In this document: in pieces, positions 37,748-46,844 of the stretch
Layout: the number at the start of each line of letters is the position of its first letter
Position numbering within the stretch: the stretch's first letter is position 1
NCBI RefSeq assembly: GCF_011398355.1
Contig: NZ_AP021889.1
Span: 1,612,001-1,676,000, forward strand
DNA: 64,000 bases
Source of the DNA: Thiosulfatimonas sediminis
Lineage (GTDB): Bacteria > Pseudomonadota > Gammaproteobacteria > Thiomicrospirales > Thiomicrospiraceae
Direction: 5' to 3'
Program-made: the position numbers and the translations under genes
The notes under the pieces: model-generated
What the model saw: only the letters and a program-made list of their open reading frames with translations
Databases searched by the model: none
What the model was told of the DNA's origin: nothing

Positions 37748-38518
37748 TTAATCGATTCCCTTACCGATACGGTTAAAATGCACCCCGTTATCCCAATTCA
37801 TCCAAATTCCAAACGCTTTACCTTTTAGGTTTTCTTCAGGTACAAACCCCCAAAAACGACTGTCGTTTGAATGGTCACGATTGTCGCCAACCATGAAATA
37901 ATGCCCTTCTGGAACCGTAACCGGCTGCATATCAATTGCGTGCTTATCGGTATCTAATAAAATCTGATGACTTTCGCCGTTATCAAATGTCTCTTGCACG
38001 ACTTTAGCATCATTCATCACCGCACCAGAATCATTACCACGATACACGCCCATCGCTTTATGCTCCACCGGCTTGCCATTGATAAACAAAGTACGGCCAA
38101 GATAAGCCACTTGGTCACCCGGTAAACCGACTACACGCTTGATATAGTCAACATCCGGATCATTCGGGTATTTAAACACCACCACATCGCCACGCTCTGG
38201 CTCACCAAGTGGAATAATCTTAGTCTGTACCACCGGCAATTTTATGCCATATGCGAACTTGTTCACCGCGATAAAGTCACCGATTTCCAAAGTCGGATAC
38301 ATCGAACCGGATGGAATACGAAACGGCTCGATAATAAAAGAACGCAAAATCAAAACGACCAAAAACACCGGAAATAAGGAACGTGCATATTCAACAATAA
38401 TCGGCTCTTTGACACTGGTTGTCGATTTTTTGCGTATCGGACGCCAGACCAGATGGTCAACATACCAGACAACCCCAGTAACCAGCGTAACTAACACTAA
38501 GATAAGTTCAAAATTCAT
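37748..38518 (-). CDS. lepB: Signal peptidase I
   Basis: Removes signal peptides at the outer face of the inner membrane. Two N-terminal hydrophobic segments precede the catalytic domain, with Ser72 in RIPSGSMYPTL and Lys127 in DYIKRVVGLPGD, and box E GDNRDHSNDSRFWG. 256 residues. It starts two bases after the lepA stop. Confidence 0.97.
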   Translation of the reverse strand: MNFELILVLVTLVTGVVWYVDHLVWRPIRKKSTTSVKEPIIVEYARSLFPVFLVVLILRSFIIEPFRIPSGSMYPTLEIGDFIAVNKFAYGIKLPVVQTKIIPLGEPERGDVVVFKYPNDPDVDYIKRVVGLPGDQVAYLGRTLFINGKPVEHKAMGVYRGNDSGAVMNDAKVVQETFDNGESHQILLDTDKHAIDMQPVTVPEGHYFMVGDNRDHSNDSRFWGFVPEENLKGKAFGIWMNWDNGVHFNRIGKGID

Positions 38519-38520
38519 GC

Positions 38521-40326
38521 TTAGGATTCTCCCGTATCCAGTATCGCTAAGAACGCTTCTTGCGGTAGTTCAACACTGCCGATTGACTTCATGCGCTTCT
38601 TACCTTCTTTCTGTTTCTGCAACAGTTTCTTCTTACGTGATACGTCACCGCCATAACACTTCGCGGTCACGTTTTTACGCAAAGCTTTCACATTCGTTCG
38701 GCCGATAATCTTAGCACCGATTGCCGCTTGGATGGCAACATCAAACATTTGACGTGGAATGACTTTCTGCAGCTTTTCAATAATTACTTTACCGCGCTGC
38801 ACAGCAAACGAACGATGCACGATAATCGCTAAAGCATCGACCTTTTCACCATTAATCATAAAATCCATCCGCACTAAATCATCGGCTTGGAAGCGTTTAA
38901 ACTCGTAATCCATTGACGCATAGCCGCGCGAACATGATTTAAGGCGATCAAAGAAATCCAAAACCACTTCGTTTAACGGCATTTCGTAGTTAATCGAAAC
39001 TTGTCCACCGGAATACAACATATCGCGCTGCACACCACGTTTTTCAATACAGAGTTTCATCACAGCCCCGACATATTCATCGGGTACCAAAATATTGGCC
39101 TGGATAATCGGCTCGCGGATCTCATCAATTGTCGCCGGATCCGGCAGTTCCGAAGGATTATCAATTCGAACGACATCCCCCTTTTTAGTCAAAACTTCAT
39201 ACACAACCGTTGGTGCGGTGGTGATTAAATCCAAGTCGTATTCGCGCTCCAGACGCTCTTGGATAATCTCCATATGCAACATACCCAAGAAGCCGCAACG
39301 GAAACCAAACCCAAGGGCCTCTGAGGTTTCCGGCTCAAAGTGTAAAGCGGCATCGTTAAGACGCAATTTACGCAGCGACTCTCGAAGATCTTCATACTCT
39401 TCCGAACTAATTGGGAAAAGCCCGGCAAAAACACGCGGCTGTGCCGGTTTAAAGCCTGGTAACGCATCAACATTTGGCTTAGACGCATCCGTTAAGGTAT
39501 CACCAACTGGTGCGCCGTCAATGTCTTTGATTCCCGAAATGACATACCCGACTTCACCGGCGCCCAAAAAGTCTTTGGACGTTCGTTTCGGAGTAAAAAT
39601 ACCAACATCATCAACCAAGTATTCTTCTTTGGTGGACATCACTCGCATCTTGGTTTTTCTGGCGATTTTGCCATCAACGACTCGCACCAATGAGACCACG
39701 CCAAGGTAGTTATCAAACCAAGAATCAATAATCAAGGCTTTTAAAGGCGCTTCTAAATCACCAACCGGCGGTGGAATTTTTTTCACAATTTCTTCTAGCG
39801 TCTCTTCAATGCCAATTCCCGCTTTAGCGGAAGCGCGCACCGCATCAACCGCTTCAATGCCGATAATTTCTTCAATCTCTTCAATTACGCGCTCTGGATC
39901 TGCGGCCGGCAAATCAATCTTGTTAAGCACCGCTAAGACCTCTAGCCCTTGCTCGATGGCGGTATAACAGTTGGCTACCGTCTGGGCTTCGACGCCTTGT
40001 GATGCATCAACGACTAAAAGCGCGCCTTCACAGGCCGCTAAAGAACGCGACACTTCATAAGAAAAATCCACGTGCCCAGGGGTATCAATAAAGTTTAATT
40101 GATAAGTTTTGCCATCTTTCGCAGTGTAATGCAACGTAACACTTTGCGCCTTAATGGTAATCCCGCGTTCACGTTCGATGTCCATCGAATCGAGTACTTG
40201 GTTATCCATTTCGCGATCGGTCAAACCGCCACACAAGTGAATAAAGCGGTCGGCAATCGTCGATTTACCATGGTCGATATGGGCGATAATTGAAAAGTTA
40301 CGAATTAAAGATAAATCGCTAGACAT
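38521..40326 (-). CDS. lepA: Elongation factor 4
   Basis: LepA/EF4 is a ribosomal GTPase. The 601 residues contain [13 protein letters not shown] (G1), [10 protein letters not shown] (G2), DTPGHVDF (G3) and NKIDLPAAD (G4), and the LepA-specific C-terminal domain ending [22 protein letters not shown]. Its leader contains a 217-bp palindromic repeat element and, beyond it, a terminator, so it appears transcribed separately from mucD. Confidence 0.97.
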   Translation of the reverse strand: MSSDLSLIRNFSIIAHIDHGKSTIADRFIHLCGGLTDREMDNQVLDSMDIERERGITIKAQSVTLHYTAKDGKTYQLNFIDTPGHVDFSYEVSRSLAACEGALLVVDASQGVEAQTVANCYTAIEQGLEVLAVLNKIDLPAADPERVIEEIEEIIGIEAVDAVRASAKAGIGIEETLEEIVKKIPPPVGDLEAPLKALIIDSWFDNYLGVVSLVRVVDGKIARKTKMRVMSTKEEYLVDDVGIFTPKRTSKDFLGAGEVGYVISGIKDIDGAPVGDTLTDASKPNVDALPGFKPAQPRVFAGLFPISSEEYEDLRESLRKLRLNDAALHFEPETSEALGFGFRCGFLGMLHMEIIQERLEREYDLDLITTAPTVVYEVLTKKGDVVRIDNPSELPDPATIDEIREPIIQANILVPDEYVGAVMKLCIEKRGVQRDMLYSGGQVSINYEMPLNEVVLDFFDRLKSCSRGYASMDYEFKRFQADDLVRMDFMINGEKVDALAIIVHRSFAVQRGKVIIEKLQKVIPRQMFDVAIQAAIGAKIIGRTNVKALRKNVTAKCYGGDVSRKKKLLQKQKEGKKRMKSIGSVELPQEAFLAILDTGES

Positions 40327-40396
40327 TTAAGCTCCGAAATTAGATTTAGCTATGCAGCCGTGTTTCTGGGTTTACGCTTTTTATAAACCGCAAGCT

Positions 40397-40613
40397 AAGG
40401 AGAACGCAGAATAAGTCCAAATGACTTCAGGCACAGAAGAATTTGGCTGAGCAAGGCGGCTGTTTGCCGTCATGTCTAGACCTGACAAAAACAGGCAATG
40501 CAGCGCAGTTAAATTCTTCAAAGCCTCTAAGGGCGAGGCTTGCAAGCGCAACTTCGTTGTTTCGCTTTACCGTCCTGCGCTGAATTCAATGGGGACTTGT
40601 TCTCTGTCTCCCT
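40397..40613 (+). repeat. Palindromic repeat element, 217 bp (copy 4)
   Basis: Left end AGAACGCAGAATAAGTCC (40401-40418) and right end GGGGACTTGTTCTCTGTCTC (40591-40610) are imperfect inverted repeats. The left end goes on AAATGACTTCAGGCACAGAAG (A type); the right is preceded by TGAATTCAAT (B type). This is the most complete member of the family in the window and lies just upstream of lepA. Confidence 0.78.
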
Positions 40614-40616
40614 AAT

Positions 40617-40642
40617 AAAAAAGGGGCCCATAGCCCCTTTTG
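40617..40642 (-). terminator. Rho-independent terminator downstream of mucD / candidate RNA
   Basis: On the minus strand AAAAGGGGC pairs with GCCCCTTTT across a 5-nt loop, followed by TTATT. It lies 270 bases past the mucD stop, at the border of the palindromic repeat element. Confidence 0.8.
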
Positions 40643-40812
40643 AGAATTTTTAACAACGCCGTGCGCTTGTCGCCATCCATTCATTAAGTGTGCGCAGCAG
40701 GAATATCCTGTCGTTTGGCTTAACTGCACTGAGCCAGAGTCCTAATAGACGCTGTTGATACCCTCTTCTGCACTTGCTTAACTACCCTAGATGGGCAGGC
40801 TTTCAAAAGTTA
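40617..40812 (-). ncRNA. Candidate small RNA between mucD and lepA
   Basis: The roughly 295 bases between mucD and the terminator have no open frame of note. On the minus strand a TAAAAT (40819-40824) could be a -10 with start near 40812, and the transcript would end at the GC-rich terminator near 40617, giving about 195 nt. Inside are the hairpin CAGGA-TAT-TCCTG, a repeated AGTTAAGC, and a possible AACAGCG/CGTTGTT pairing. It could also be simply the mucD 3' untranslated region. No known RNA family was recognised. Confidence 0.35.
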
Positions 40813-40913
40813 GGCGGTATTTTACGATAAATTTCTATTGGTTACATTATTTATCGCTCATTCCCCATATCTTCGTCAAAAGCCTGCTGGCTTTAAGCAC
40901 TCAACCCGATTGA

Positions 40914-42362
40914 TTAATCAAGTACCAAAGGTAAGAACACCGAACGTCCGTTGCGAATCACACGCACAGGCAAGGAGCGCTTTTTCGGTAAACTCTTCAG
41001 TAATTGATTAAATTCACGCACGCTTTTGATCGGCTTAAAGTCAATGGTAACAATGACGTCACCACTGCGCATCCCAGCCTGTTCCGCCGGACCAGAAACA
41101 ACATCCAAGACGCGAACACCGTAAGGTAAGCCATTGGATTTCAACCACTCTTTATCAAGGTCTTCTAAAGTAGCGCCAAGCTGATTGCTGTTTAACTGTC
41201 CGTCCCCAGAGCTCATCGCCAAATCTTTCGACTTATCTAATGAGGTAAGTTTAACCGTCAAAATCTTCTCTTTACCTTGGCGAATCAACTTAACCGACAC
41301 TTTTTTATTAATCGGTGTCATACCAACAATTGGCGGTAAGTCAGATGACTTCTCAATCAACTTGCCATCAAATTCCAAAATAACGTCACCCGCTTCAATG
41401 CCATACTCTTTCGCTGGCGTATTGTCGTACACCTCGCCCACTAAAGCGCCCATTGGCTTACTTAAACCAAACGATTCCGACAAATCACTGGTGACTTCTT
41501 GAATTTGCACCCCAAGAAAACCACGTACCACTTTACCGTTGGCTTTCAATTGATCAGCCACATTCATCGCAATATCAATCGGGATTGAGAAAGACAATCC
41601 CATAGAACCGCCACTTTTCGAATAAATTTGGGAGTTGATTCCGACAACTTGACCGTCCAAATTAAACAAAGGACCGCCCGAGTTACCCGGATTAATCGGC
41701 ACATCGGTCTGAATAAACGGTACATAAGTGTCTTCTGGTAACGAGCGACCTAAAGCGGAAATGATGCCGTGCGTCACGGTGTAATCCAAACCAAACGGTT
41801 CACCAATCGCCAACACCCACTGCCCTACTTTCAGGGTTTTACTGGTGCCAATTTTGGCGTAAGGTAATCCAGTCGCATTAATCTTAATCAAAGCCACATC
41901 GGTGCGTGGGTCGGTGCCAATCAGTTCGGCTTTTAGCTCTTTGCGATCACGCATACGCACAATGATTTCATCGGCGTCTTCAATCACATGATTATTGGTC
42001 AAAATATACCCATCGGCACTGATTATAAAACCGGAACCGAGTGAACTGACCTGCTGCTTATCTTCGCCCGGTTCTTGCTGTTGCTGAAACATCTCCGGTG
42101 GCACACCGAAAAAGTGGCGGAACAGCTCTTCGGGCATACCACGAAACTGTTCTGGGATTTGCTGTTGCCCAGATTTAGCGGATTTCTTGTGAATGGTGGA
42201 AATATTCACCACCACTTTATTATTTTGTTCGACCAACTCAGTAAAATCCGGCAGGCCATACTCATTTGTTTTGGCATAACTTAAACTTGGTTGCAATAGC
42301 ATCACTGCCAAGACCAGCATCATCGCGACCAAGGAGTTTTTAGATACGAAACTCAATCTCAT
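40914..42362 (-). CDS. mucD: Periplasmic serine protease, DegP/MucD type
   Basis: An HtrA-family protease/chaperone. It has a signal peptide (about 30 residues, ending SYA-K), the catalytic triad His125 (LTNNHVIED), Asp155 (DPRTDVALI) and Ser228 (NPGNSGGPL), and two C-terminal PDZ domains (GVQIQEV and GVRVLDVV). ATG 42362 with AGGTGG upstream gives 482 residues; the longer open frame would run into rseC. It stands next to rseC, as in the usual rpoE-rseABC-mucD locus, but rpoE, rseA and rseB are missing here. Confidence 0.93.
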   Translation of the reverse strand: MRLSFVSKNSLVAMMLVLAVMLLQPSLSYAKTNEYGLPDFTELVEQNNKVVVNISTIHKKSAKSGQQQIPEQFRGMPEELFRHFFGVPPEMFQQQQEPGEDKQQVSSLGSGFIISADGYILTNNHVIEDADEIIVRMRDRKELKAELIGTDPRTDVALIKINATGLPYAKIGTSKTLKVGQWVLAIGEPFGLDYTVTHGIISALGRSLPEDTYVPFIQTDVPINPGNSGGPLFNLDGQVVGINSQIYSKSGGSMGLSFSIPIDIAMNVADQLKANGKVVRGFLGVQIQEVTSDLSESFGLSKPMGALVGEVYDNTPAKEYGIEAGDVILEFDGKLIEKSSDLPPIVGMTPINKKVSVKLIRQGKEKILTVKLTSLDKSKDLAMSSGDGQLNSNQLGATLEDLDKEWLKSNGLPYGVRVLDVVSGPAEQAGMRSGDVIVTIDFKPIKSVREFNQLLKSLPKKRSLPVRVIRNGRSVFLPLVLD

Positions 42363-42396
42363 CCTTACCACCTTTGTTCTATAGATTGTTTGTAAT

Positions 42397-42957
42397 TTAT
42401 TTTTTTTCATGGTGTTGCTCATCATTGATAACCATTTTGTGCATTTCCGGCAACACCGGTTGATAAAATTTACGGGTAATCCACCAGCCGGAAAACATCC
42501 CGCAAGCGGCGCCCAACACCGTGACCAATTCAACCAACGCAGGCGTTTTATGGGACACCGACAAATCCGAGGAAAACCCGCCGTTTACAAGGGTTTGCGC
42601 GCAAATTGCGCCCAGTAAAAGTCCAATTAATGGTAAGCCATACGCCATAAAAGAATATTTAATCAATCGTGACTCATCCATTGAGACCAACACCTCTTCG
42701 CCAAGCTGCGCGCCAATACGGTTAGGCACCCGAATTGGCTTACCCTTGACCGAAACAAATAACTTTGCCAAAGCCGAAGTACCGCAACTGCCGCTGGATG
42801 CACAACCACTGCAACCGTTTTTTGGCGTAATCTGCAAAAGTGCAAAATGCTCACCTTGCTCATTCTCTTGCAGTTCAACCACCTGAGCCGCTTCTGTCAA
42901 CACAGACGATGATGAGGCATCACCATTCAACGCCTGCGTCCGATTACTTTGTTTCAT
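42397..42957 (-). CDS. rseC: SoxR-reducing / sigma-E regulatory protein RseC
   Basis: A 186-residue membrane protein of the RseC/MucC family. The cysteine cluster GCSGCASSGSCG fits the family's N-terminal CxxCxxxxxC pattern, and two hydrophobic helices (about 110-130 and 140-165) span the inner membrane. ATG 42957 follows AGGGTGG. Family members modulate sigma-E or reduce SoxR. It is followed at 34 bases by mucD, and diverges from nadB. Confidence 0.92.
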   Translation of the reverse strand: MKQSNRTQALNGDASSSSVLTEAAQVVELQENEQGEHFALLQITPKNGCSGCASSGSCGTSALAKLFVSVKGKPIRVPNRIGAQLGEEVLVSMDESRLIKYSFMAYGLPLIGLLLGAICAQTLVNGGFSSDLSVSHKTPALVELVTVLGAACGMFSGWWITRKFYQPVLPEMHKMVINDEQHHEKK

Positions 42958-43125
42958 ATCCACCCTGCAACCTATCAAACGCCGAAACAGCGTCTCCTTA
43001 GCAAATTGTCACCCTAAATTGTCATTTTGATGCTTGAATTATTAACGACTAAGCCTATAGTAAGCGCCCAATAATCGCTATCATAGCAGCCTTAATCCCG
43101 ATTTTTTTGCAGCCGGAGACTTAAA

Positions 43126-44751
43126 ATGAGTAGCACCAGCCCCGATTCTTTCGCCAAACACACCGAAGTGCTGGTTATCGGCAGCGGCATTGCCGGCCTA
43201 TCGATTGCCCTCAAAATGGCCAAACAACACCGAGTCATTGTGCTCGCAAAATCCTCCTTACAAGAAGGCAGCACCACTTACGCTCAAGGCGGCATTGCCG
43301 GAGTGCTTGACCCTTTTGACAGCATTGATGCGCATATCAAAGACACACAAATTGCCGGCGCGGGATTATGCGACGAAAAAGCGGTCGCCGTGGTCGCCAC
43401 GCATGCCGCTGAAAGCATTCTGGAACTGGTGGAAATGGGCGTAAATTTCACAACTCAAGGTGCCGACAAAGAAAACTTTCCATACCACTTAACCCAAGAA
43501 GGCGGCCACAGCCATCGTCGAGTTATCCATGTCGCCGACCATACCGGACAATCGGTTGCCGATGCGTTGATTCGTCAAGTGCACAAGCATCCAAACATCG
43601 AACTGTTACCAGAACATATCTCTATCGACTTGATTCTTAATAAAAAACGTAATCGCTGCATGGGCGCTTATGTCCTCAATAAAGAGGAAAAGCAAGTCTA
43701 CTCGATTACCGCGCATTTTACCGTTTTGGCCACCGGAGGCGCATCCAAAGCCTACCTATACACCAGCAATCCCGACACCTCGACCGGGGATGGGATTGCC
43801 ATGGCATGGCGCGCCGGATGCCGAGTTGCTAACTTGGAATTTAATCAATTCCACCCTACCTGTTTATACCATCCGCAAGATCGCTCGTTTTTAATCACCG
43901 AAGCACTACGCGGTGAAGGTGGTATTTTGCGCTTGCCGGACGGCCACGCCTTTATGCAAGACTACGACAGTCGTGCCGACCTTGCGCCACGCGATATTGT
44001 CGCCCGCGCGATTGATCAAGAGATGAAAAAACACGGCATAGATTGCGTCTACCTGGATATTTCACACAAACCAGAAACCTTTACCAAGCAGCATTTTCCG
44101 ACCATCTATCAACGCTGTAAAAAAGTCGGCATAGACATTACCAAACAGTGGATCCCCGTTGTGCCTGCTGCGCATTACACCTGCGGCGGCATTATCACCA
44201 ACCTGGAAGGCAAAACCGATTTGGAAGGCTTATATGCCATTGGCGAAACGGCCTATACCGGTTTACACGGTGCAAATCGTTTAGCCAGTAACTCGCTGGC
44301 CGAAGGCTTGGTGTTTGCCAAAATGGCCTATCAAAGCATCGAAAATGCCTTTGGCGCCCTAAGCGAACATGAATTTAATGCCAAAACATGGGATGTCAGT
44401 GGCATTACAGAACCCAAAGAAAAAGTTATGGTCAGCCATGATTGGGACGAATTACGCCGTGTAATGTGGGATTATGTCGGCATCGTTCGGACCGATAAAC
44501 GCTTAAAACGAGCGCGTAAACGAATTAAGACACTGCAAGCGGAAGTGAGTGAATACTATCGCCAGCATTTCATTACCAGCGACCTGTTGGAACTGCGTAA
44601 TTTAACGATGGTGGCCGAATTGATGGTCATGTGCGCGCAACGCCGCAAAGAGAGCCGCGGCTTGCATTACAATTTAGATTATCCGCATCTGAGTAAAAAT
44701 GCCAAACCAACCATACTTAAACCGAAAGGGCCGCAAAAGCTAAAAAGTTAA
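43126..44751 (+). CDS. nadB: L-aspartate oxidase
   Basis: The first step of de novo NAD synthesis, oxidising L-aspartate to iminoaspartate. The 541 residues contain the FAD-binding VLVIGSGIAGLSIAL, STTYAQGGIAGV, EGGHSHRRVIHVADHTG, and TGLHGANRLASNSLAEGLVF, all diagnostic. It diverges from rseC. In many gammaproteobacteria nadB is next to rpoE; here it lies directly beside rseC. Confidence 0.97.
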   Translation: MSSTSPDSFAKHTEVLVIGSGIAGLSIALKMAKQHRVIVLAKSSLQEGSTTYAQGGIAGVLDPFDSIDAHIKDTQIAGAGLCDEKAVAVVATHAAESILELVEMGVNFTTQGADKENFPYHLTQEGGHSHRRVIHVADHTGQSVADALIRQVHKHPNIELLPEHISIDLILNKKRNRCMGAYVLNKEEKQVYSITAHFTVLATGGASKAYLYTSNPDTSTGDGIAMAWRAGCRVANLEFNQFHPTCLYHPQDRSFLITEALRGEGGILRLPDGHAFMQDYDSRADLAPRDIVARAIDQEMKKHGIDCVYLDISHKPETFTKQHFPTIYQRCKKVGIDITKQWIPVVPAAHYTCGGIITNLEGKTDLEGLYAIGETAYTGLHGANRLASNSLAEGLVFAKMAYQSIENAFGALSEHEFNAKTWDVSGITEPKEKVMVSHDWDELRRVMWDYVGIVRTDKRLKRARKRIKTLQAEVSEYYRQHFITSDLLELRNLTMVAELMVMCAQRRKESRGLHYNLDYPHLSKNAKPTILKPKGPQKLKS

Positions 44752-44785
44752 TCGATTTGACAGGATTCATCCTCGCTGCGCGACC

Positions 44786-45334
44786 TTAAGGCAAATCAGA
44801 GGTAATTTCCTCGATTAAGCCCTCGTTAACCAAGCGGTCAATATTGACCAACACCACCATGCGTGAAGCTTTGACTTTCGCCGCACTATCGGCAGCACGA
44901 CTCTGCTCTGTGGATTCAATACTCGCCAAGCCGATAATAAACTGCGCCTTAATATCAGTCGAGGTATCTGGCGGCGGCTGCAAGCTGTTAATATCAAATG
45001 TCTTAACATCACTCACCGCATCAACCACCAAGCCCACTGTCCGCTCGCCCTGTGAAGTCAGCACGTGCACCACAATGACGACCGTCGTGGGCTTATACTC
45101 CGCTTTTAAGCGAAAGCGTTCACGTAAATCGATAATCGGCACAATATTGCCACGTAAATCCACCACCCCTTTAACAAACGGTGGCACATTCGGAAGTGGA
45201 TTGGGTCGCTCCCAACCGCGAATTTCTTGTACACGCTGAATTTCTACGCCGAACTGCTCACGACCGATAATAAAAGTTAAAAATTCTTGTTTACTGGTCA
45301 CCGCCATCTCCATTTGACTTTGCTGCAAGGCCAC
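44786..45334 (-). CDS. cheW: CheW-type coupling protein (orphan)
   Basis: A 182-residue CheW domain that links chemoreceptors to CheA: FLTFIIGREQFGVEIQRVQEI, then PPFVKGVVDLRGNIVPIIDLR, then VVDAVSDV. No CheA, receptor or other chemotaxis gene lies in the window, so its partners are elsewhere. A short extra loop (SIESTEQSRAADSAAKVKAS) precedes the last strand. It is convergent with nadB. Confidence 0.92.
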   Translation of the reverse strand: MALQQSQMEMAVTSKQEFLTFIIGREQFGVEIQRVQEIRGWERPNPLPNVPPFVKGVVDLRGNIVPIIDLRERFRLKAEYKPTTVVIVVHVLTSQGERTVGLVVDAVSDVKTFDINSLQPPPDTSTDIKAQFIIGLASIESTEQSRAADSAAKVKASRMVVLVNIDRLVNEGLIEEITSDLP

Positions 45335-45559
45335 TCAAAAAGGTGGTCTCAATTAACAATGGACTCATCTTAGCGAAATCACCATAGCGCAACAATAAGA
45401 GTTTGGCCCTGACACGCTTTTGTTGCTCACAAATTTCTTCAAATCAAGAGATTGTGCGCTTGAATTTCCGCCAAAGGGAACTATATTACAGTCAGTAATT
45501 TCTATTGCCCTCCCCATTTGGGCAAACAAACTCCAAATTTAAGGCTTAAAGGATTTTTT

Positions 45560-46645
45560 ATGCAAACAGCGGCGGCAATGGATTCAACTTGGCAGACGTT
45601 TTTACTTTCTCAAAATGCGCAGTTTGACGAAACCGGAAAAATCCAAACATTTGGTACCCCCGAGCTGGAACGCTACTTAATTAAACATGGCCCGGTTTTA
45701 ACCAGCTTAAGTCACCAAGCATTGCTTAAGGTAAGTGGCGATGATGCTCAAGCCTTTTTACAAGGACAACTGACCAGCGACATCAATCAAGTCAGTGATA
45801 CTCAGGCACAAATGTCCGCCTACTGCGATCCCAAAGGCAACGTTCTGGCGATTTTCACCGTCTTTAAATACCAAGGGGATTTTTACCTCAGTTTTGACGG
45901 CTCGCTATCGCAAAGCATTCAAAAACGTCTACAGATGTTTGTTATGCGTTCCGCCGTTAAAATTGAAGATGTTGCCAATCAGCTGATTCAAATTGGTTTT
46001 GCCGGCGAGTTCGCCGATATTGATGTGCAGCGTCGCTTGGAAAGCAAAGTGAAAACCGTTTTTGAAACCGCACTTTCAAAAGACCCTAGCATCGCTGATG
46101 TTCTGATTATCAAAGTCCCCGGTCCTTATCATAAATATGCGATTTTCGGTCCTGCCGAGCAGATGCAAACCGTTTGGACAAAGCTACGCGTTAATTGCGA
46201 TGTCACCAACCATAACGATTGGCAGTTGCTGGATATTGCGGCCGCGGTCCCGAATGTCACCGATAAAACCAGCGGACAGTTCACTGCGCAGTTTTTAAAC
46301 CTCGACAAATTCTCGGCAATCAGCTTTAAAAAAGGCTGTTTCCCAGGGCAAGAAATCATCGCACGGATTCACTATCGCGGCAAAATCACAAAGCGTATGC
46401 TGCGTATCCGCCTGCAAGAAAATCTAGATTTACACGCTGGTGACGTTCTAGCCTTAACCGACTCACAAGGTAAAATCCATAAACTGGATGTCATTAACTG
46501 TCGAGCGGACATTTTCAATGGTTGCCTATGCAATGCCATCGGTACCTTAAAATCGCTGGATGCAGTAGAAGGCGAATTACAAAGTTCAGAGGGGCAAAGC
46601 GCGATTATTGAACCACTGCCATACTCTATCCTAGAAGAAAAATAA
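45560..46645 (+). CDS. ygfZ: YgfZ/GcvT-like iron-sulfur cluster assembly factor
   Basis: A folate-binding YgfZ protein that aids repair or assembly of Fe-S proteins. The signature KKGCFPGQEIIAR has Phe where the family has Tyr, and keeps the key Cys. ALLKVSGDDAQAFLQGQLTSD is the typical N-terminal block. ATG 45560, with AAAGGA 6 nt upstream, gives 361 residues and is preferred over TTG 45518. A dispersed repeat end follows its stop. Confidence 0.92.
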   Translation: MQTAAAMDSTWQTFLLSQNAQFDETGKIQTFGTPELERYLIKHGPVLTSLSHQALLKVSGDDAQAFLQGQLTSDINQVSDTQAQMSAYCDPKGNVLAIFTVFKYQGDFYLSFDGSLSQSIQKRLQMFVMRSAVKIEDVANQLIQIGFAGEFADIDVQRRLESKVKTVFETALSKDPSIADVLIIKVPGPYHKYAIFGPAEQMQTVWTKLRVNCDVTNHNDWQLLDIAAAVPNVTDKTSGQFTAQFLNLDKFSAISFKKGCFPGQEIIARIHYRGKITKRMLRIRLQENLDLHAGDVLALTDSQGKIHKLDVINCRADIFNGCLCNAIGTLKSLDAVEGELQSSEGQSAIIEPLPYSILEEK

Positions 46646-46650
46646 GCGCT

Positions 46651-46683
46651 AATTCAAAGGGGATTTGTTCAGTGGCCCCTTAA
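46651..46683 (+). repeat. Degenerate dispersed repeat, B-type end (copy 5)
   Basis: AATTCAAAGGGGATTTGTTC followed by a CCCCTTAA matches the right end of the 40397 element (AATTCAATGGGGACTTGTTC) with several changes. It lies just after the ygfZ stop; no partner end was found. Confidence 0.5.
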
Positions 46684-46732
46684 TCAACGTAAGGCAATGG
46701 CAACGAAACTTATTACAGCGTAACCGGCCGTT

Positions 46733-46780
46733 AACTAATCGCAATCAAAAACCGACTAACCGCGGCTTTTGATTGCGTTA
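46733..46780. promoter_or_regulatory. Inverted repeat upstream of the hybrid kinase
   Basis: CGCAATCAAAA (46740-46750) is exactly complementary to TTTTGATTGCG (46767-46777), with inner CCG/CGG and outer GTTAA/TTAAC matches. No T run follows, so an operator or structured leader is more likely than a terminator. Confidence 0.45.
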
Positions 46781-46844
46781 ACTGCGTAAATTCATTATTC
46801 TGATTTCCGACCTGTTTACCCAACTCTGCAGCGGAGACCGTGTA

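Noticed and set aside
40914-42533. Longer form of mucD reaching into rseC
   Set aside because: The extra residues precede a normal signal peptide and overlap rseC in another frame; ATG 42362 has a good ribosome-binding site.
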